From Bacteroidaceae bacterium (GTDB lineage Bacteria > Bacteroidota > Bacteroidia > Bacteroidales > Bacteroidaceae): a stretch of 46,942 nucleotides of DNA. Below the pieces are notes generated by a model. It did not search any database, had not been told where the DNA came from, and was given only the letters and a program-made list of their open reading frames with translations. Shown piece by piece: positions 8,158 to 17,090 of the stretch; positions within the stretch are counted from its first letter, which is position 1; each line of letters opens with the position of its first letter. The stretch spans positions 1 through 46,942 of the forward strand of contig JAFUSD010000139.1 of NCBI GenBank assembly GCA_017480685.1, in the 5' to 3' direction. A program made the position numbers and the translations under genes.

Positions 8158-8904
8158 CTATTTCGATTTGTTTTCGTTCTCCACCTGATCTCCAGTCTTG
8201 CCGTAGCGTCGTTGACGGCCCTGGTAGTCTATGATAGCCTTGTGGAATTCATCTATGCTAAAGTCGGGCCAGTATATATTTGTGAAGTAGAGTTCTGAAT
8301 AAGCACACTGCCACAACAAGTAGTTGCTCAGGCGCAGTTCGCCTCCGGTGCGGATAAGGAGTTCGGGGTCGGGCATGTCATGAGTTTCAAGGTGTTGTTC
8401 AAACACGTGTTCATCTATAGTGTCGGGGTCGAGTTGTCCGTCGGCTGACAATGCGGCTATCTCCTTTATGGCTTTCATTATTTCCCACTTCGATGAATAG
8501 CTGAGTGCTGACACCATGCATGTACCGGTGTTGCCACTGGTCACTTGTTCCAAGTTTGACAGTGCCTCCTGCACGTCCTGCCGCAGGCGCTTTCTGTCGC
8601 CTATCACCTTGAACCTTACGTTGTTCTTCATGAAGAGGTCTTCCTTTATGTTGTCCATGAGTATTGACATAAGTGTCGATATCTCTTCTGCCGGACGATT
8701 CCAGTTCTCGGTAGAGAAGGTATAGAGTGTGATGTATTCTATACCCAGTCGGCTGGCTTCTTCCACTATCTCTTGCATCTGCTGTGCGCCTTGCTGGTGT
8801 CCTGCACTGCGTTCTTGTCCCCGGGCTTTTGCCCAACGTCCGTTTCCATCCATGATTATGGCCACGTGGCGGGGTATACGGTTGCGGTCTAACTCGTTAG
8901 TCAT
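8158..8904 (-). CDS. uppS: Isoprenyl transferase (undecaprenyl diphosphate synthase)
   Basis: UppS condenses eight isopentenyl diphosphates onto farnesyl diphosphate to make C55 undecaprenyl diphosphate, the lipid carrier for peptidoglycan and surface glycans. The signature [17 protein letters not shown] near the N-terminus contains the catalytic Asp; [15 protein letters not shown] and the [14 protein letters not shown] region near the C-terminus are also diagnostic. I chose ATG 8904 (248 residues) because it gives a normal N-terminus and an 8-base overlap with the upstream gene; an in-frame ATG at 8937 would add 11 residues. It is followed by bamA after 5 bases. It acts at the cytoplasmic face of the inner membrane. 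Confidence 0.95.
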   Translation of the reverse strand: MTNELDRNRIPRHVAIIMDGNGRWAKARGQERSAGHQQGAQQMQEIVEEASRLGIEYITLYTFSTENWNRPAEEISTLMSILMDNIKEDLFMKNNVRFKVIGDRKRLRQDVQEALSNLEQVTSGNTGTCMVSALSYSSKWEIMKAIKEIAALSADGQLDPDTIDEHVFEQHLETHDMPDPELLIRTGGELRLSNYLLWQCAYSELYFTNIYWPDFSIDEFHKAIIDYQGRQRRYGKTGDQVENENKSK

Positions 8905-9559
8905 TGTTGCATTCTCTGTATTTAGGGAAGAGGTCATAGGATATATAGAACATGGTCATAGAGTATGAGTCTTTGTTTTTCAGGAATCCGCCCTTTATGT
9001 TGTATGGGTCGCTGATTCCGTCGAGTTTATCGCTCATGCTCAATCGCATGGACCAGTCTACTCCGCAGTTCCATCTTTCTTTCAGTTTATATTTCAGTCC
9101 GATGCCTATCGGTATGTTCATCGTCAGTGTGTTGCCGGCGTATGTGAATCCAAGTCCCATCTGTATGTATGGTGTGAGGCGGCGTGTTCCCTTAAAACCC
9201 TGACCTGTGCCGTATGCCCATGCATGCAGTTCGTATTGGCACGACAGGTCTACCAGTGTGTTTGAGAATTTCCATTTCTGTTCTGCCGGTGCTTCGGGGA
9301 AGCGTGTGGGGCCATCGAGTGCGTTGCCGGAGATTTTCGTTGCAGCGAGGTTGAACTTCATTGCCATGCGTGGGTTGAAGTTGTAGCGTGCCATGGCTCC
9401 GAAGGCTGCGTTGGTGTTTTTGTAGAGCGCTGAGTAGTTTGCGTCGCCAAGATAGAAGTTGGCTCCGAGCATGCCGCCCAGTTCCATCTTGTATTCCAGC
9501 TCTTGTGCTCTCAGGCCGACAAGTGGCAGGAGGGTGAGTATCAGCGCTATTATTCTCAT
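8897..9559 (-). CDS. DUF6089-type outer-membrane beta-barrel protein
   Basis: This 220-residue protein has a signal peptide ([18 protein letters not shown]) and alternating beta strands ([59 protein letters not shown]) as in small outer-membrane barrels. The DUF6089 assignment rests on these strands and on its fixed place directly upstream of uppS in Bacteroidales. Its stop overlaps the uppS start, so it is cotranscribed with uppS-bamA-ompH-ompH, which suggests a role in envelope assembly. The molecular function is unknown to me. Confidence 0.78.
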   Translation of the reverse strand: MRIIALILTLLPLVGLRAQELEYKMELGGMLGANFYLGDANYSALYKNTNAAFGAMARYNFNPRMAMKFNLAATKISGNALDGPTRFPEAPAEQKWKFSNTLVDLSCQYELHAWAYGTGQGFKGTRRLTPYIQMGLGFTYAGNTLTMNIPIGIGLKYKLKERWNCGVDWSMRLSMSDKLDGISDPYNIKGGFLKNKDSYSMTMFYISYDLFPKYRECNND

Positions 9560-9596
9560 TTCTGGTTTTTGATATTTAAATTGTTGTATGCTTGCA

Positions 9597-10913
9597 TCAC
9601 TTGTTCAGTTTTCCGCGCCACACGTTCACCGGGCCGTCGTCGGTTGCCTGCATCATCCACACATATCCGTTCCATGCAAGTGTGGCGGCTGCCACTCCGG
9701 CTCTCATGTCTTGTGGTGGGAACTGGTATCTTGTCACTTGGTGCCATGTGATTCCGTTGTCATCAGACCGGTAGTAGTATTGGTTGGTGCCTCCGGTGGC
9801 ATAGAGTGCATTGTTGAAGTGACACATGGTCAGGCCGCTCATGGCTGGCAGTGGATAGTTGTTTTCTGAGGTTATGGATATATAGTCCCATTGCTGGTTG
9901 CTGCCCGATGCTTCGGTTGCCGACACTTTGTACCATGTCACTGCATTGGTTTGTGCTGGGTTCAGGCCTACCATCACGTCTACCATGAGGTTGGGGTTGG
10001 TGTGTGTGGGGTATGTCGCTAACGAGACGTTGGTGTGTGGCAGGTTTTCGAGGTTTTTTGTCCCTGCAGTGTGCCATTGGTCAAGGTTGGTGGTTGCCAT
10101 TATCTTGCCGTCTTTCACTGCATAGATGCAGAAGTTGTCGGCTCCCAGCAGGTGTTCTACTGTCTGGTTGCTTGCTTGCCAGTTTTTTCCGTCGGCCGAT
10201 GTATTGATGTTGCCGTCCATGTCGGTGGCGTAGAGTTGTGTGCCGAGTGTGCACACAGTCTTTGTGTCTATGTCTGTGCTGAGTGTTTGTGGAGTTGTCC
10301 AGTGTTCTCCGTCGGAGGATGTGCAAAGTGCTTCTTCGTTACCGTATGATCCAAATGCATACATTTTTCCTGCAAATGGTGTGATGCGGCTCACTTCGGT
10401 GAGTTGCATGTTGCTTCCGGTCAGTTTGGTCCATAGCAGCGAGTCGGTGTTCACCGTTGCAAGCAGTATTTCGGCGGTATAGTGTTTGATTGATGTTCCG
10501 TCGGTTGATGCTACGATGAATTCGACTGGTCGTGTCATGTTGAGCGAGTCGCCACTGCCTGTGATTGGGTAATACACTGAGTCTATCATCACATAGAGGT
10601 TTCCGCTGAAACTGATTGAAGGCACCACGCGGGTCAGGTCGGTCCAGCTGGGGAGGGAGTCTACTGAGTATATGTGGCCGTTCACCTGGTCTATGTTGAA
10701 TTTCACGCTGCTGCCGCCGATGGTCAGTGTGTATGTGCTGTCTATTCCTTCGCTGGTCAGTGTGTGTAGTGTTGATGATATGTCTCTTACTGCGAATCCG
10801 TTGATGAAGCACTCGGATGTTGAGTCTACTTCGTCGTCGGAAATACACGATGCTGCCAGGCCGATGGTTGCGGCCAGCATCATGGTGGTTATGTATGAAA
10901 ACTTGTTATTCAT
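9597..10913 (-). CDS. DUF6242-type lipoprotein with BNR-like repeats
   Basis: This is a 438-residue exported protein. ATG 10913 is chosen because it starts a lipoprotein signal (MNNKF..., lipobox LAAS before Cys 22); an upstream in-frame ATG at 10955 lies within the promoter. The mature N-terminus carries acidic residues. An Ig-like first part (about 30-150) precedes a propeller-like region with repeated Trp/Asp-box phrases (SSDGEHW, TSADGKNW, RSDDNGITW). This is the layout of DUF6242 proteins of Bacteroides and Prevotella. Function unknown; a cell-surface binding role is possible. It ends 37 bases before the DUF6089 gene and may feed that operon. Confidence 0.7.
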   Translation of the reverse strand: MNNKFSYITTMMLAATIGLAASCISDDEVDSTSECFINGFAVRDISSTLHTLTSEGIDSTYTLTIGGSSVKFNIDQVNGHIYSVDSLPSWTDLTRVVPSISFSGNLYVMIDSVYYPITGSGDSLNMTRPVEFIVASTDGTSIKHYTAEILLATVNTDSLLWTKLTGSNMQLTEVSRITPFAGKMYAFGSYGNEEALCTSSDGEHWTTPQTLSTDIDTKTVCTLGTQLYATDMDGNINTSADGKNWQASNQTVEHLLGADNFCIYAVKDGKIMATTNLDQWHTAGTKNLENLPHTNVSLATYPTHTNPNLMVDVMVGLNPAQTNAVTWYKVSATEASGSNQQWDYISITSENNYPLPAMSGLTMCHFNNALYATGGTNQYYYRSDDNGITWHQVTRYQFPPQDMRAGVAAATLAWNGYVWMMQATDDGPVNVWRGKLNK

Positions 10914-10940
10914 CGTGTTGGTGCGTATGAATTTATCGTG

Positions 10941-10948
10941 CAAAAGTA
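10941..10948 (-). promoter_or_regulatory. -7 box of the DUF6242 gene
   Basis: On the minus strand this reads TACTTTTG, matching TAnnTTTG. It lies 28 bases before the ATG at 10913. The upstream -33 box is not clear. Confidence 0.5.
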
Positions 10949-11024
10949 CAAACAAATTCTCTACTTTCCATCGTCTGCACTCTACTTTTAATGTTTTTTA
11001 GGTGTTTTTTTCACTTTTAAGCAC

Positions 11025-11050
11025 AGAAGCGCCCCAAACGGGGCACTTCT
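11025..11050 (-). terminator. Hairpin downstream of the 893-residue protein gene
   Basis: AGAAGCGCCCC (11025-11035) pairs with GGGGCACTTCT (11040-11050) with one mismatch around a 4-base loop. It follows the stop at 11070 by 19 bases on the minus strand. No clear U-run follows, so termination is likely but not certain. Confidence 0.55.
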
Positions 11051-11069
11051 TTGCAGGTTGTCTCGTGCA

Positions 11070-13751
11070 TTACTGGTTCACCAGTATATGTCCGTCGTCG
11101 GTCATTCCTTCTGCCGAAATGAACATCGACTTGCATGATGAGTTGTTGTAGAATTCCACTGTTGCGCGTCCGCGGTTGTCGGTCTTCACGTTGGCATCCC
11201 AGTAGAGTGTGCGTCGGAAGTCTTCTGTGGGTGGCATCACTGAGTAGTCTTCCATCTCGAATGCTGTGGGCACGTTGAATCCTTCGAAGTGTGTGCGCCT
11301 CAGTCCTTTTTTCTTGAACCAGAACAAGGGGTGTTCATATACGTATACCACCACGGGGTTGTATGATTCCAGCCCTGTTGCCATGAGGTATGGGCGTATG
11401 GCTTGCAGGTCTTCTGATATGTATACGGTCTTTGCTACGTCGAGCATGTCGGGAATCATCACGTTTCCGGTGTTGTTGTTGGTGTAGCTGATTCCGTCTT
11501 GCCTCAGGGCTGTTATCTGGCTGTCATACAGTCCGGTTATTCCCCAGAATGTGTTGTCTATAATCCATATTATTGGTCGGTTGTTGTATGTGGTGCGGTC
11601 TGAGCTCAGTGTGTAGCCAGAGCGTTCGGGGTCGTCGAATATGACTTGTTCGTATTCAAAGAATGGGTTTTTCTCTGCAAACCATTTGAAGAATGAAGGC
11701 ACTTCTTCTCCGCGGTCGGCGTATGAGTCGGCATCGTCGTCGCAGTCGTAGCGTATGATTGACTCGCGCTGTGCATCGGTCTCGTCATACCAAGACGATT
11801 TCAGGTCGCCCAGCAGCCTCCTGGTGCGCACTTTCACTGTGGGCAGCAGGTGTGTGCGTTGGGTTATCGACACATATTCCGATGGGTCATCGATATCTTC
11901 GTCAGCCACTGCGGCGCGTGGTTCGAAGTTGGCTGCCAGCAGTGGCAAGCGTTGGGTCTCGTCGGCGTAGAGGTAGCGTTTCTCGGGCGAGAAGTGGCGG
12001 TCTATGCCTATGTAGTAGTTTTGTGCTTCGTCGTTTTTCTTCGATTCGAGCTGGAGCATCCAGTCGCCTTCCACATCGGGCACTATGTAGACATATTTGC
12101 CCACACTGTCGGTTTTCAGGGTGCCGTCTATCACCTGTCCGCTCTTGTTGTACATGTAGGCTGTTATTTCCACGTCGTCGGGCGAGTATCGTTTCAGTTT
12201 CGACTTCACTTGTCCGAAGAGGTATAGGCGGTCTTCTATGGGTTGGCGGTTTTCCATCTCGGTCACTCCTGCCATGAGGCGGAAGTCATAGCGTCGCCAC
12301 CCTTGAATCATCATGAGCAGGTCGGCCTGGCGGCGGTGTTCTTCGTCGTCGCTTTCAAAGTAGTATTCGGGGTTGGGTATGTATCCGCGCACTTCGCTTG
12401 AGAGCAGCATCCATGTCTTCATGTTGCCCACTGCTCCGTTGTTCATCGTGGCTGCGTCTATGGCTGAGAATGATACCGACGAGTTGGGTTCGGTCTGTAT
12501 CTTGAATGTTACTTTGCCGCATGGCACGAGTTGTGTGGTCGTGGAGCTTATGGCGATGCTGTCGCGGTCGGTTGGGTTGGGGTATATGAATATGAGGCGT
12601 TCGGCCAGGATTTCTCCGTTGGTGCCGAATATGGTCAGTTGGTTCACACCGTCGGGTTGTACGAATCGGTTGAACGCGAGGTGGTGTTCCTTGCCGGCTG
12701 TCAGGGTGTCACAGCCTATGATGGTTCCGCCGTGCATCAGTGCATATCCCAGCAGGCGTCCGTGCATGCCTTCGCTGCATTGCAGGGTGGCTTCTATGTC
12801 GACCTCGCCCAGCATGTTCACGTTCAGCACCACTCCGTCTTGGCGCGGGGTGGGCAGTGGGAACCGGCGTTCTTTGTCTTTGTCGGTGGTCACCACTGCA
12901 GAGTATGTGTGTCCGGCTTGTGGTGTGAACTCAAATATGCCGCGTCCGCGGCTGTCGGTCTTCAGCGTGCATATCTTGGTTTTCTTCTCGTCTTCTACCC
13001 AGCCCTCGGTTGTCATGTATCCGCCTGCATCGTCGGTTGCGGTGAATGCCACGCGGCTCTTGAGGCCTTCAACCAGGTCGCCGCCTTCGGGATAGAACTT
13101 CATGTTCATCCTCCGTGTGTAGCTCTCTACCATCAGGCCTTCGTCGTCCACACGTGTGTTGGGCAGTCGTTTCGAGTAGCTGTGCATGTCCAGTTCCTGA
13201 CGTGAGTAGTCGCCCAGCTGGCGCGGAGCCTTGAATATGGGGAACACCCTCGAGAAGCATGCGTGCATACCCCAGTTGGTCATCCACCGAGTGTATGCTC
13301 TCACTTCATAGAAGCCGGTCGACTGGATGCTGTCTACCTTGATGTCGCCCTCGGCCTCGCCGTTGTTTATCTTCAGCTTGCGGCGTTCCACCACGTCGCC
13401 CGACGGGTTTATCAGCTCCACATAGAGCACACCGCTCAGGTCGGTGCGTTCTTCCGTGTCGCAGCGGATGACGTATGCCTTGAAACGCATCGTCTCGCCC
13501 TTGAAGTATCCGGTGTTGTCGAAGTGCATATACACCTTCTCCTGCGGGTTGTATAGGTTGAACACCTTGGCCTTCTGCAACATGCGCTGTATGAATATCG
13601 TAGAGTCGGCAACCGCGGGGCCTGCCTCGATGCTGTCGGCGTTGGCTGTCACTACCTCTTGTGCATATATGCGGTTTGTGCCTGCTGCAATCATAAGCAT
13701 CAGAGCAAACACCAAACGGCTGCCATAAATAATATCTTGTCTCAATTTCAT
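11070..13751 (-). CDS. Large exported protein with MG2-like N-terminal domain
   Basis: The 893-residue protein begins with a signal peptide (MKLRQDIIYGSRLVFALMLM...IYAQ). Residues about 60-170 resemble an MG2 domain of the alpha-2-macroglobulin type (KVYMHFDNTGYFKGETMRFK, STGFYEVRAYTRW). Further beta-sandwich modules follow. A C-terminal region (about 700-830; NNRPIIWIIDNTFWG and later VVVYVYEHP) resembles the plug-like region of this Bacteroidetes family, often annotated as TonB receptor plug domain protein. No 22-strand barrel is present, so it is not a complete TonB-dependent transporter. It is monocistronic with its own promoter. Function is unknown; a surface or periplasmic binding role is inference. 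Confidence 0.65.
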   Translation of the reverse strand: MKLRQDIIYGSRLVFALMLMIAAGTNRIYAQEVVTANADSIEAGPAVADSTIFIQRMLQKAKVFNLYNPQEKVYMHFDNTGYFKGETMRFKAYVIRCDTEERTDLSGVLYVELINPSGDVVERRKLKINNGEAEGDIKVDSIQSTGFYEVRAYTRWMTNWGMHACFSRVFPIFKAPRQLGDYSRQELDMHSYSKRLPNTRVDDEGLMVESYTRRMNMKFYPEGGDLVEGLKSRVAFTATDDAGGYMTTEGWVEDEKKTKICTLKTDSRGRGIFEFTPQAGHTYSAVVTTDKDKERRFPLPTPRQDGVVLNVNMLGEVDIEATLQCSEGMHGRLLGYALMHGGTIIGCDTLTAGKEHHLAFNRFVQPDGVNQLTIFGTNGEILAERLIFIYPNPTDRDSIAISSTTTQLVPCGKVTFKIQTEPNSSVSFSAIDAATMNNGAVGNMKTWMLLSSEVRGYIPNPEYYFESDDEEHRRQADLLMMIQGWRRYDFRLMAGVTEMENRQPIEDRLYLFGQVKSKLKRYSPDDVEITAYMYNKSGQVIDGTLKTDSVGKYVYIVPDVEGDWMLQLESKKNDEAQNYYIGIDRHFSPEKRYLYADETQRLPLLAANFEPRAAVADEDIDDPSEYVSITQRTHLLPTVKVRTRRLLGDLKSSWYDETDAQRESIIRYDCDDDADSYADRGEEVPSFFKWFAEKNPFFEYEQVIFDDPERSGYTLSSDRTTYNNRPIIWIIDNTFWGITGLYDSQITALRQDGISYTNNNTGNVMIPDMLDVAKTVYISEDLQAIRPYLMATGLESYNPVVVYVYEHPLFWFKKKGLRRTHFEGFNVPTAFEMEDYSVMPPTEDFRRTLYWDANVKTDNRGRATVEFYNNSSCKSMFISAEGMTDDGHILVNQ

Positions 13752-13776
13752 GGATACGAAGGTTTATAGTCCGCTG

Positions 13777-13811
13777 CAAAGGTACGAATTATTTTTCATT
13801 TGACAAGCAAA
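13777..13811 (-). promoter_or_regulatory. Promoter of the 893-residue protein gene
   Basis: On the minus strand TTTG (13811-13808) is followed after 23 bases by TACCTTTG (13784-13777). This fits the Bacteroidetes consensus at the long end of the spacing range. The leader to the ATG at 13751 would be about 20 bases. Confidence 0.6.
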
Positions 13812-13976
13812 ACACCGATATTATTATGGTGCAGAGCACAAAACTGCAGCTACAGCATCGATAATGACCTATACAGTAATTATATAATTACATGGATATC
13901 CACTCCACGCCCGTATGCATACAGCTGTGGAAACTGGTGCCTGTCCATCGCAGGCCTTGGCAGGTGCATGCCATGC

Positions 13977-14077
13977 AAGGATATCTCCTGTCACCATGCG
14001 AGGATATCCTCAACACCATGCGAGGATATCCTCAACACCTCGCGAGGATATCCTCAACACCTCGCGAGGATATCCTC
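13977..14077 (+). repeat. Phased palindrome array 2 (four perfect units plus one degenerate)
   Basis: GAGGATATCCTC occurs at 14000, 14022, 14044 and 14066, exactly 22 bp apart, with spacers AACACCATGC, AACACCTCGC and AACACCTCGC. A degenerate unit with a 1-bp insertion lies at 13977. It sits in the 428-bp gap between divergent genes, so it is not at the 3' end of any gene here. A T-run follows the last unit. The rest of this gap (13812-13976) shows no gene and no clear signal. Confidence 0.93.
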
Positions 14078-14105
14078 ATTTTTTTTCAGACCCCGAATTA
14101 AACCT

Positions 14106-14127
14106 TTTGACCTTGCCGGCGGTCAAA
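14106..14127. promoter_or_regulatory. Inverted-repeat operator candidate before the Spy-like gene
   Basis: TTTGACC (14106-14112) and GGTCAAA (14121-14127) form a perfect 7-bp inverted repeat with an 8-base centre, 52 bases before the ATG at 14180. It could be a dimeric regulator site or a leader hairpin. No clean TAnnTTTG box is visible here. Confidence 0.4.
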
Positions 14128-14179
14128 GAGATGCAAACTAGAAACAAGAACTTTATTAACAACTAAAACAAGAAAGACA

Positions 14180-14686
14180 ATGAAAAAACTGATTTTTGCT
14201 ATTGCAGCAATGGTTATGTCACTCAGCATGATGGCACAAACCCCACAAGGTGGACAAGGACAACAAGGACAGCGTCAGCGCCGTGAGTTCAACCCCGAAG
14301 AAATGGCAACCCGCCAGGCCGATCGCCTGAAAGAGAGCTTAGGTCTGAACGACGAACAGTACAAGAAAGTGAAAGACCTCTTCGTTGCCCAGCAGAAGGA
14401 GCAGCAGGAGCGCATGCAGAAGATGATGGAAGGCGGCCAGCAGCCACAGCAGATGGACCCAGAAGCCATGATGAAGCAGATGCAGGAACGTCAGGAAGCT
14501 CAGAACAAAGCCCTGAAGGCCATCCTCACCGAAGACCAGTGGAAGAAGTATGAGCAGCAGCAGAAAGAAATGCGCGAACGCTTCCAGCAAGGCGGCCAAG
14601 GCGGATTCGGCGGCGGATTCGGTGGCGGATTTGGCGGCGGTCAGCGTCAAGGCGGTCAGCGCCAGGGCGGCCAAGGCCAGAACTAA
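14180..14686 (+). CDS. Spy/DUF4890-like periplasmic protein, Gln/Gly-rich
   Basis: This 168-residue protein has a signal peptide (MKKLIFAIAAMVMSLSMMA), then a helical region with the motif LGLNDEQYKKVKDLF and a second copy-like AILTEDQWKKY. That resembles the paired LTxxQ-type helices of Spy/CpxP and the DUF4890 family of Bacteroidetes. Both ends are low complexity: a Gln/Gly/Arg linker near residues 20-34 and a tail of GGGF and RQGGQ repeats. A role as a periplasmic chaperone or stress sensor is inferred from the fold only. It is monocistronic, between an inverted-repeat operator candidate and a strong terminator. Confidence 0.72.
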   Translation: MKKLIFAIAAMVMSLSMMAQTPQGGQGQQGQRQRREFNPEEMATRQADRLKESLGLNDEQYKKVKDLFVAQQKEQQERMQKMMEGGQQPQQMDPEAMMKQMQERQEAQNKALKAILTEDQWKKYEQQQKEMRERFQQGGQGGFGGGFGGGFGGGQRQGGQRQGGQGQN

Positions 14687-14718
14687 TTCATAAGATTGAA
14701 AAAGAAAAACAATTATTA

Positions 14719-14763
14719 ATGCCGGTCGGTGCAAGACAATGCGCACCGACCGGCATCCTTTTT
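14719..14763 (+). terminator. Strong intrinsic terminator of the Spy-like gene
   Basis: ATGCCGGTCGGTGC (14719-14732) pairs perfectly with GCACCGACCGGCAT (14743-14756) and is followed by CCTTTTT. Confidence 0.92.
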
Positions 14764-14856
14764 ATTTCAACAAAAGACCCTCTATTCCATCCGTCGATTC
14801 GTTCCCCAAAAGTCCAATCCCTGCTCACCCAGAGCTGAGAGGAGGGAGGAAGGAGA

Positions 14857-14890
14857 GGGAGTGAGAGGCCATCCAGGTGGTATCACTCCC
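14857..14890. repeat. Inverted repeat in the gap before the phosphatase gene end
   Basis: GGGAGTGA (14857-14864) pairs with TCACTCCC (14883-14890), followed on the plus strand by CCTTTGCTTTTTT. The surrounding 14771-14936 is rich in GGAGG and CCCC motifs like those in the 50-bp repeats at 36871. It may help end the minus-strand phosphatase operon, but no U-run is present on that strand. Confidence 0.4.
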
Positions 14891-14936
14891 CTTTGCTTTT
14901 TTCGGAGGGGGGAAGGAGGTTAGGAGGAAGCTGAAG

Positions 14937-16397
14937 TTATTGTCCTTCCTGTCTTTCCTTAATCTTATCCTTTACCTTTTCCGGCAAAGAACTTTCGTCA
15001 GACGAAGCAGGTGTCTGGTCAGATTGTGCCTCTGCCTGCTGAACCTCTGTTTCTGTTTTGGTATCTTGCGACGTTGCTTCCGTCACCTTACCTGCATGAT
15101 TATTTTCTGGTTTGCCATCGGGTTTCTGTACATGCTCCGAACTATTCTCACGCTCTTTGATGTCGTTCACCTTGGTTGATAACGACGAAGGTCTTGAAGG
15201 CTGTGCATTTTCTGCTCCTACAGGCACTGCTTCAATACGTTCTGTTGCAGGTTGCTGCTTGTGCTCTGTAGGTTTCTGAGGCACGACGGGCTTTGCAGGA
15301 ACTTGCTCTTCCACCTTCTGTTCGATATCTGGCTTGGGCTTCACTTGGCTGTCATCACTGTTTTGAAGTTTACCAATAAGCCAGATGCATATTGCCGCAG
15401 CAGCTATGGCAGCAAGTGCATAGAGCAGATAGTTGCGCTTCTCCGGTTTTGATGTAGCAACCGGCTGTGACACGGGGCGTGACACCACCTCGGGAGTCAC
15501 AGATGGCGCAGATGCCGGCTTCACCACAGGAGCAGTCGGCTTGCTGACAGGGGCACCGGCTTTCGGCCCCTCCGGACCATCGGCAACCACCACCAATGGC
15601 TCACTCTGACTATCTTGCTCCACATCAAGAACATGAACGAGATATGCCGAATGGTTGTCATGATTATCCTCGCTGTTTCCCTTCAACATCATCACCTTGT
15701 CCTCGTCACTCAGGTCGTTGCGCCCAATCATGTATTCCAGATTTTCGTCGGTTGCATTCTCAAGCATTCCGTCTGAACACAAAAAGAAATAGTCGCCTGC
15801 ACAAACATCGGTCGTGACCTTTATATCTGCATGAGGCCTGCGCTCCATATTGGCCTGCATAGCTCTGGTTATTACGTTCTTGCGTGGGAAGTTCTTAGCT
15901 TCCTCGGGGGTCAGTTCACCCACCTTCAACAAGTCGTTTACCAACGAGTGATCCTCGGTTCTGAACACTATTTGCAGCTTTCCTTCTTCATTGGGGCGGA
16001 ACTGATATATACGGCTGTCGCCTATGTGTGCCATCATCACACCTCCGGCATGGAATTTAAGCAGCGTCATCGTTGTTCCCATCTTCTTCTCCGACTCGGG
16101 ATGTGGGTCGCGTGCATCGAGTTGGTCAAAAGCTAATGACAGTGCCTGGTTCAACATCTTTTCAGTAAATGTAGTGGAAGGATCGGATGCCACACTCAGT
16201 ATGCTCTCGCTCATAGTTTCGCAGACAGCCTTACTTGCCACTTCGCCGGCTTCGTGTCCACCCATTCCATCACATACCATGAAAAGGCGGTCGTCCGGAC
16301 CTGCCGTGTCATGACTTGGGAATATGTAATCTTCTTGTCCGTCACGATAATTTCCCTTTTCGTATATGGACAAGGCTTTGATTTTAAACTTCATCAT
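14937..16397 (-). CDS. PP2C-family Ser/Thr phosphatase, membrane-anchored
   Basis: This 486-residue protein removes phosphate from Ser/Thr residues, using two metal ions. The catalytic PP2C domain fills about residues 5-260: QEDY near 21-24, CDGMGGHEAGE at 42-52, AHIGDSRIY, and FLCSDGML. An Ala-rich membrane helix lies at about 321-342, preceded by Arg/Lys. The remaining 140 residues are disordered, rich in Pro, Glu, Lys and Gln, and probably periplasmic. It is the last gene of the operon EF-hand-like protein, caspase, FHA protein, phosphatase (gap to the FHA gene 39 bases). It is the natural counterpart of the kinase at 21289-23049. The first ATG at 16397 and the second Met give equally plausible starts. 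Confidence 0.93.
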   Translation of the reverse strand: MMKFKIKALSIYEKGNYRDGQEDYIFPSHDTAGPDDRLFMVCDGMGGHEAGEVASKAVCETMSESILSVASDPSTTFTEKMLNQALSLAFDQLDARDPHPESEKKMGTTMTLLKFHAGGVMMAHIGDSRIYQFRPNEEGKLQIVFRTEDHSLVNDLLKVGELTPEEAKNFPRKNVITRAMQANMERRPHADIKVTTDVCAGDYFFLCSDGMLENATDENLEYMIGRNDLSDEDKVMMLKGNSEDNHDNHSAYLVHVLDVEQDSQSEPLVVVADGPEGPKAGAPVSKPTAPVVKPASAPSVTPEVVSRPVSQPVATSKPEKRNYLLYALAAIAAAAICIWLIGKLQNSDDSQVKPKPDIEQKVEEQVPAKPVVPQKPTEHKQQPATERIEAVPVGAENAQPSRPSSLSTKVNDIKERENSSEHVQKPDGKPENNHAGKVTEATSQDTKTETEVQQAEAQSDQTPASSDESSLPEKVKDKIKERQEGQ

Positions 16398-16436
16398 ATT
16401 ACATTACGAATTTTCTTATTATAATAAAAACTCCAT

Positions 16437-17012
16437 CTAAACAGTAAACCTCATGTCAATATCGCCCATTCGGATGAGCTGACCATTAATCAGCACGATG
16501 CGGTCGGCTTCAGTCACCTCCGTACCTCCCACAAGCGTGCGGTTTTTGTTTTTCCAGTTGCGCAGTGTATGGCGTATGTTGCCATCAGCCATACACACCA
16601 CGTCGATGATTGCATGTTGCCTGCTCATCTGACGTTTCTGCGTGATATCGGGAATTTGAATTGAGGCTGTTGAGTTGCTTGCTTGTCGGCCAATGGTGTT
16701 GTTGCCCATCTTCAATTGGAACGCAGCGCCAGAGCTTATAAGCACCAGCTTTCCAATCGGCTGGTTTGAGGCGCGGTTCAAATCGGCGGGGGTTACGGTG
16801 TGGTCATCGTCGCCCGACTTAAAGGCGTTCGGACCATATTGGGTTGCATCGCTGTCGGTCTGCTTTGGCTTCAATATCACTTTCGGACAATCAGCAAACT
16901 TGCTCTTCTCTTTACAGTTGGAACACATCACGATGGCTTTCTCAATGCCCGGTTGGTTGGGCACCTTCAGCACACTGCCGCAATGCGGACACTTTATTGT
17001 AATGGTTGTCAT
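16437..17012 (-). CDS. Zinc-ribbon plus FHA-domain protein
   Basis: This 191-residue cytoplasmic protein begins with a four-Cys zinc ribbon (C8, C11, C30, C33; CPHC and CSNC). Residues about 90-191 form a forkhead-associated domain, a phosphothreonine-binding module, with the core motifs NTIGRQ and MSRQHAII. It should read Thr phosphorylation set by the nearby kinase and erased by the adjacent phosphatase. It lies 78 bases after the caspase gene and 39 before the phosphatase gene. The related protein at 25493-26221 has the reverse order (FHA first, zinc ribbon last). The binding partner is unknown. Confidence 0.9.
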   Translation of the reverse strand: MTTITIKCPHCGSVLKVPNQPGIEKAIVMCSNCKEKSKFADCPKVILKPKQTDSDATQYGPNAFKSGDDDHTVTPADLNRASNQPIGKLVLISSGAAFQLKMGNNTIGRQASNSTASIQIPDITQKRQMSRQHAIIDVVCMADGNIRHTLRNWKNKNRTLVGGTEVTEADRIVLINGQLIRMGDIDMRFTV

Positions 17013-17090
17013 GCTTTCTCTCTCTTTTTAGTTTTCATACTTCTGATTACAACACTATTCCTAGTCGTCACTTCTCAGTTAAGAACAGAG

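Noticed and set aside
11070..13751. Complete TonB-dependent transporter.
   Set aside because: No large C-terminal barrel; only MG2-like and plug-like parts are seen.
13977..14079. CRISPR array.
   Set aside because: Repeat units are 12-bp palindromes, spacers are 10 bp and similar to each other, and no cas genes are present.
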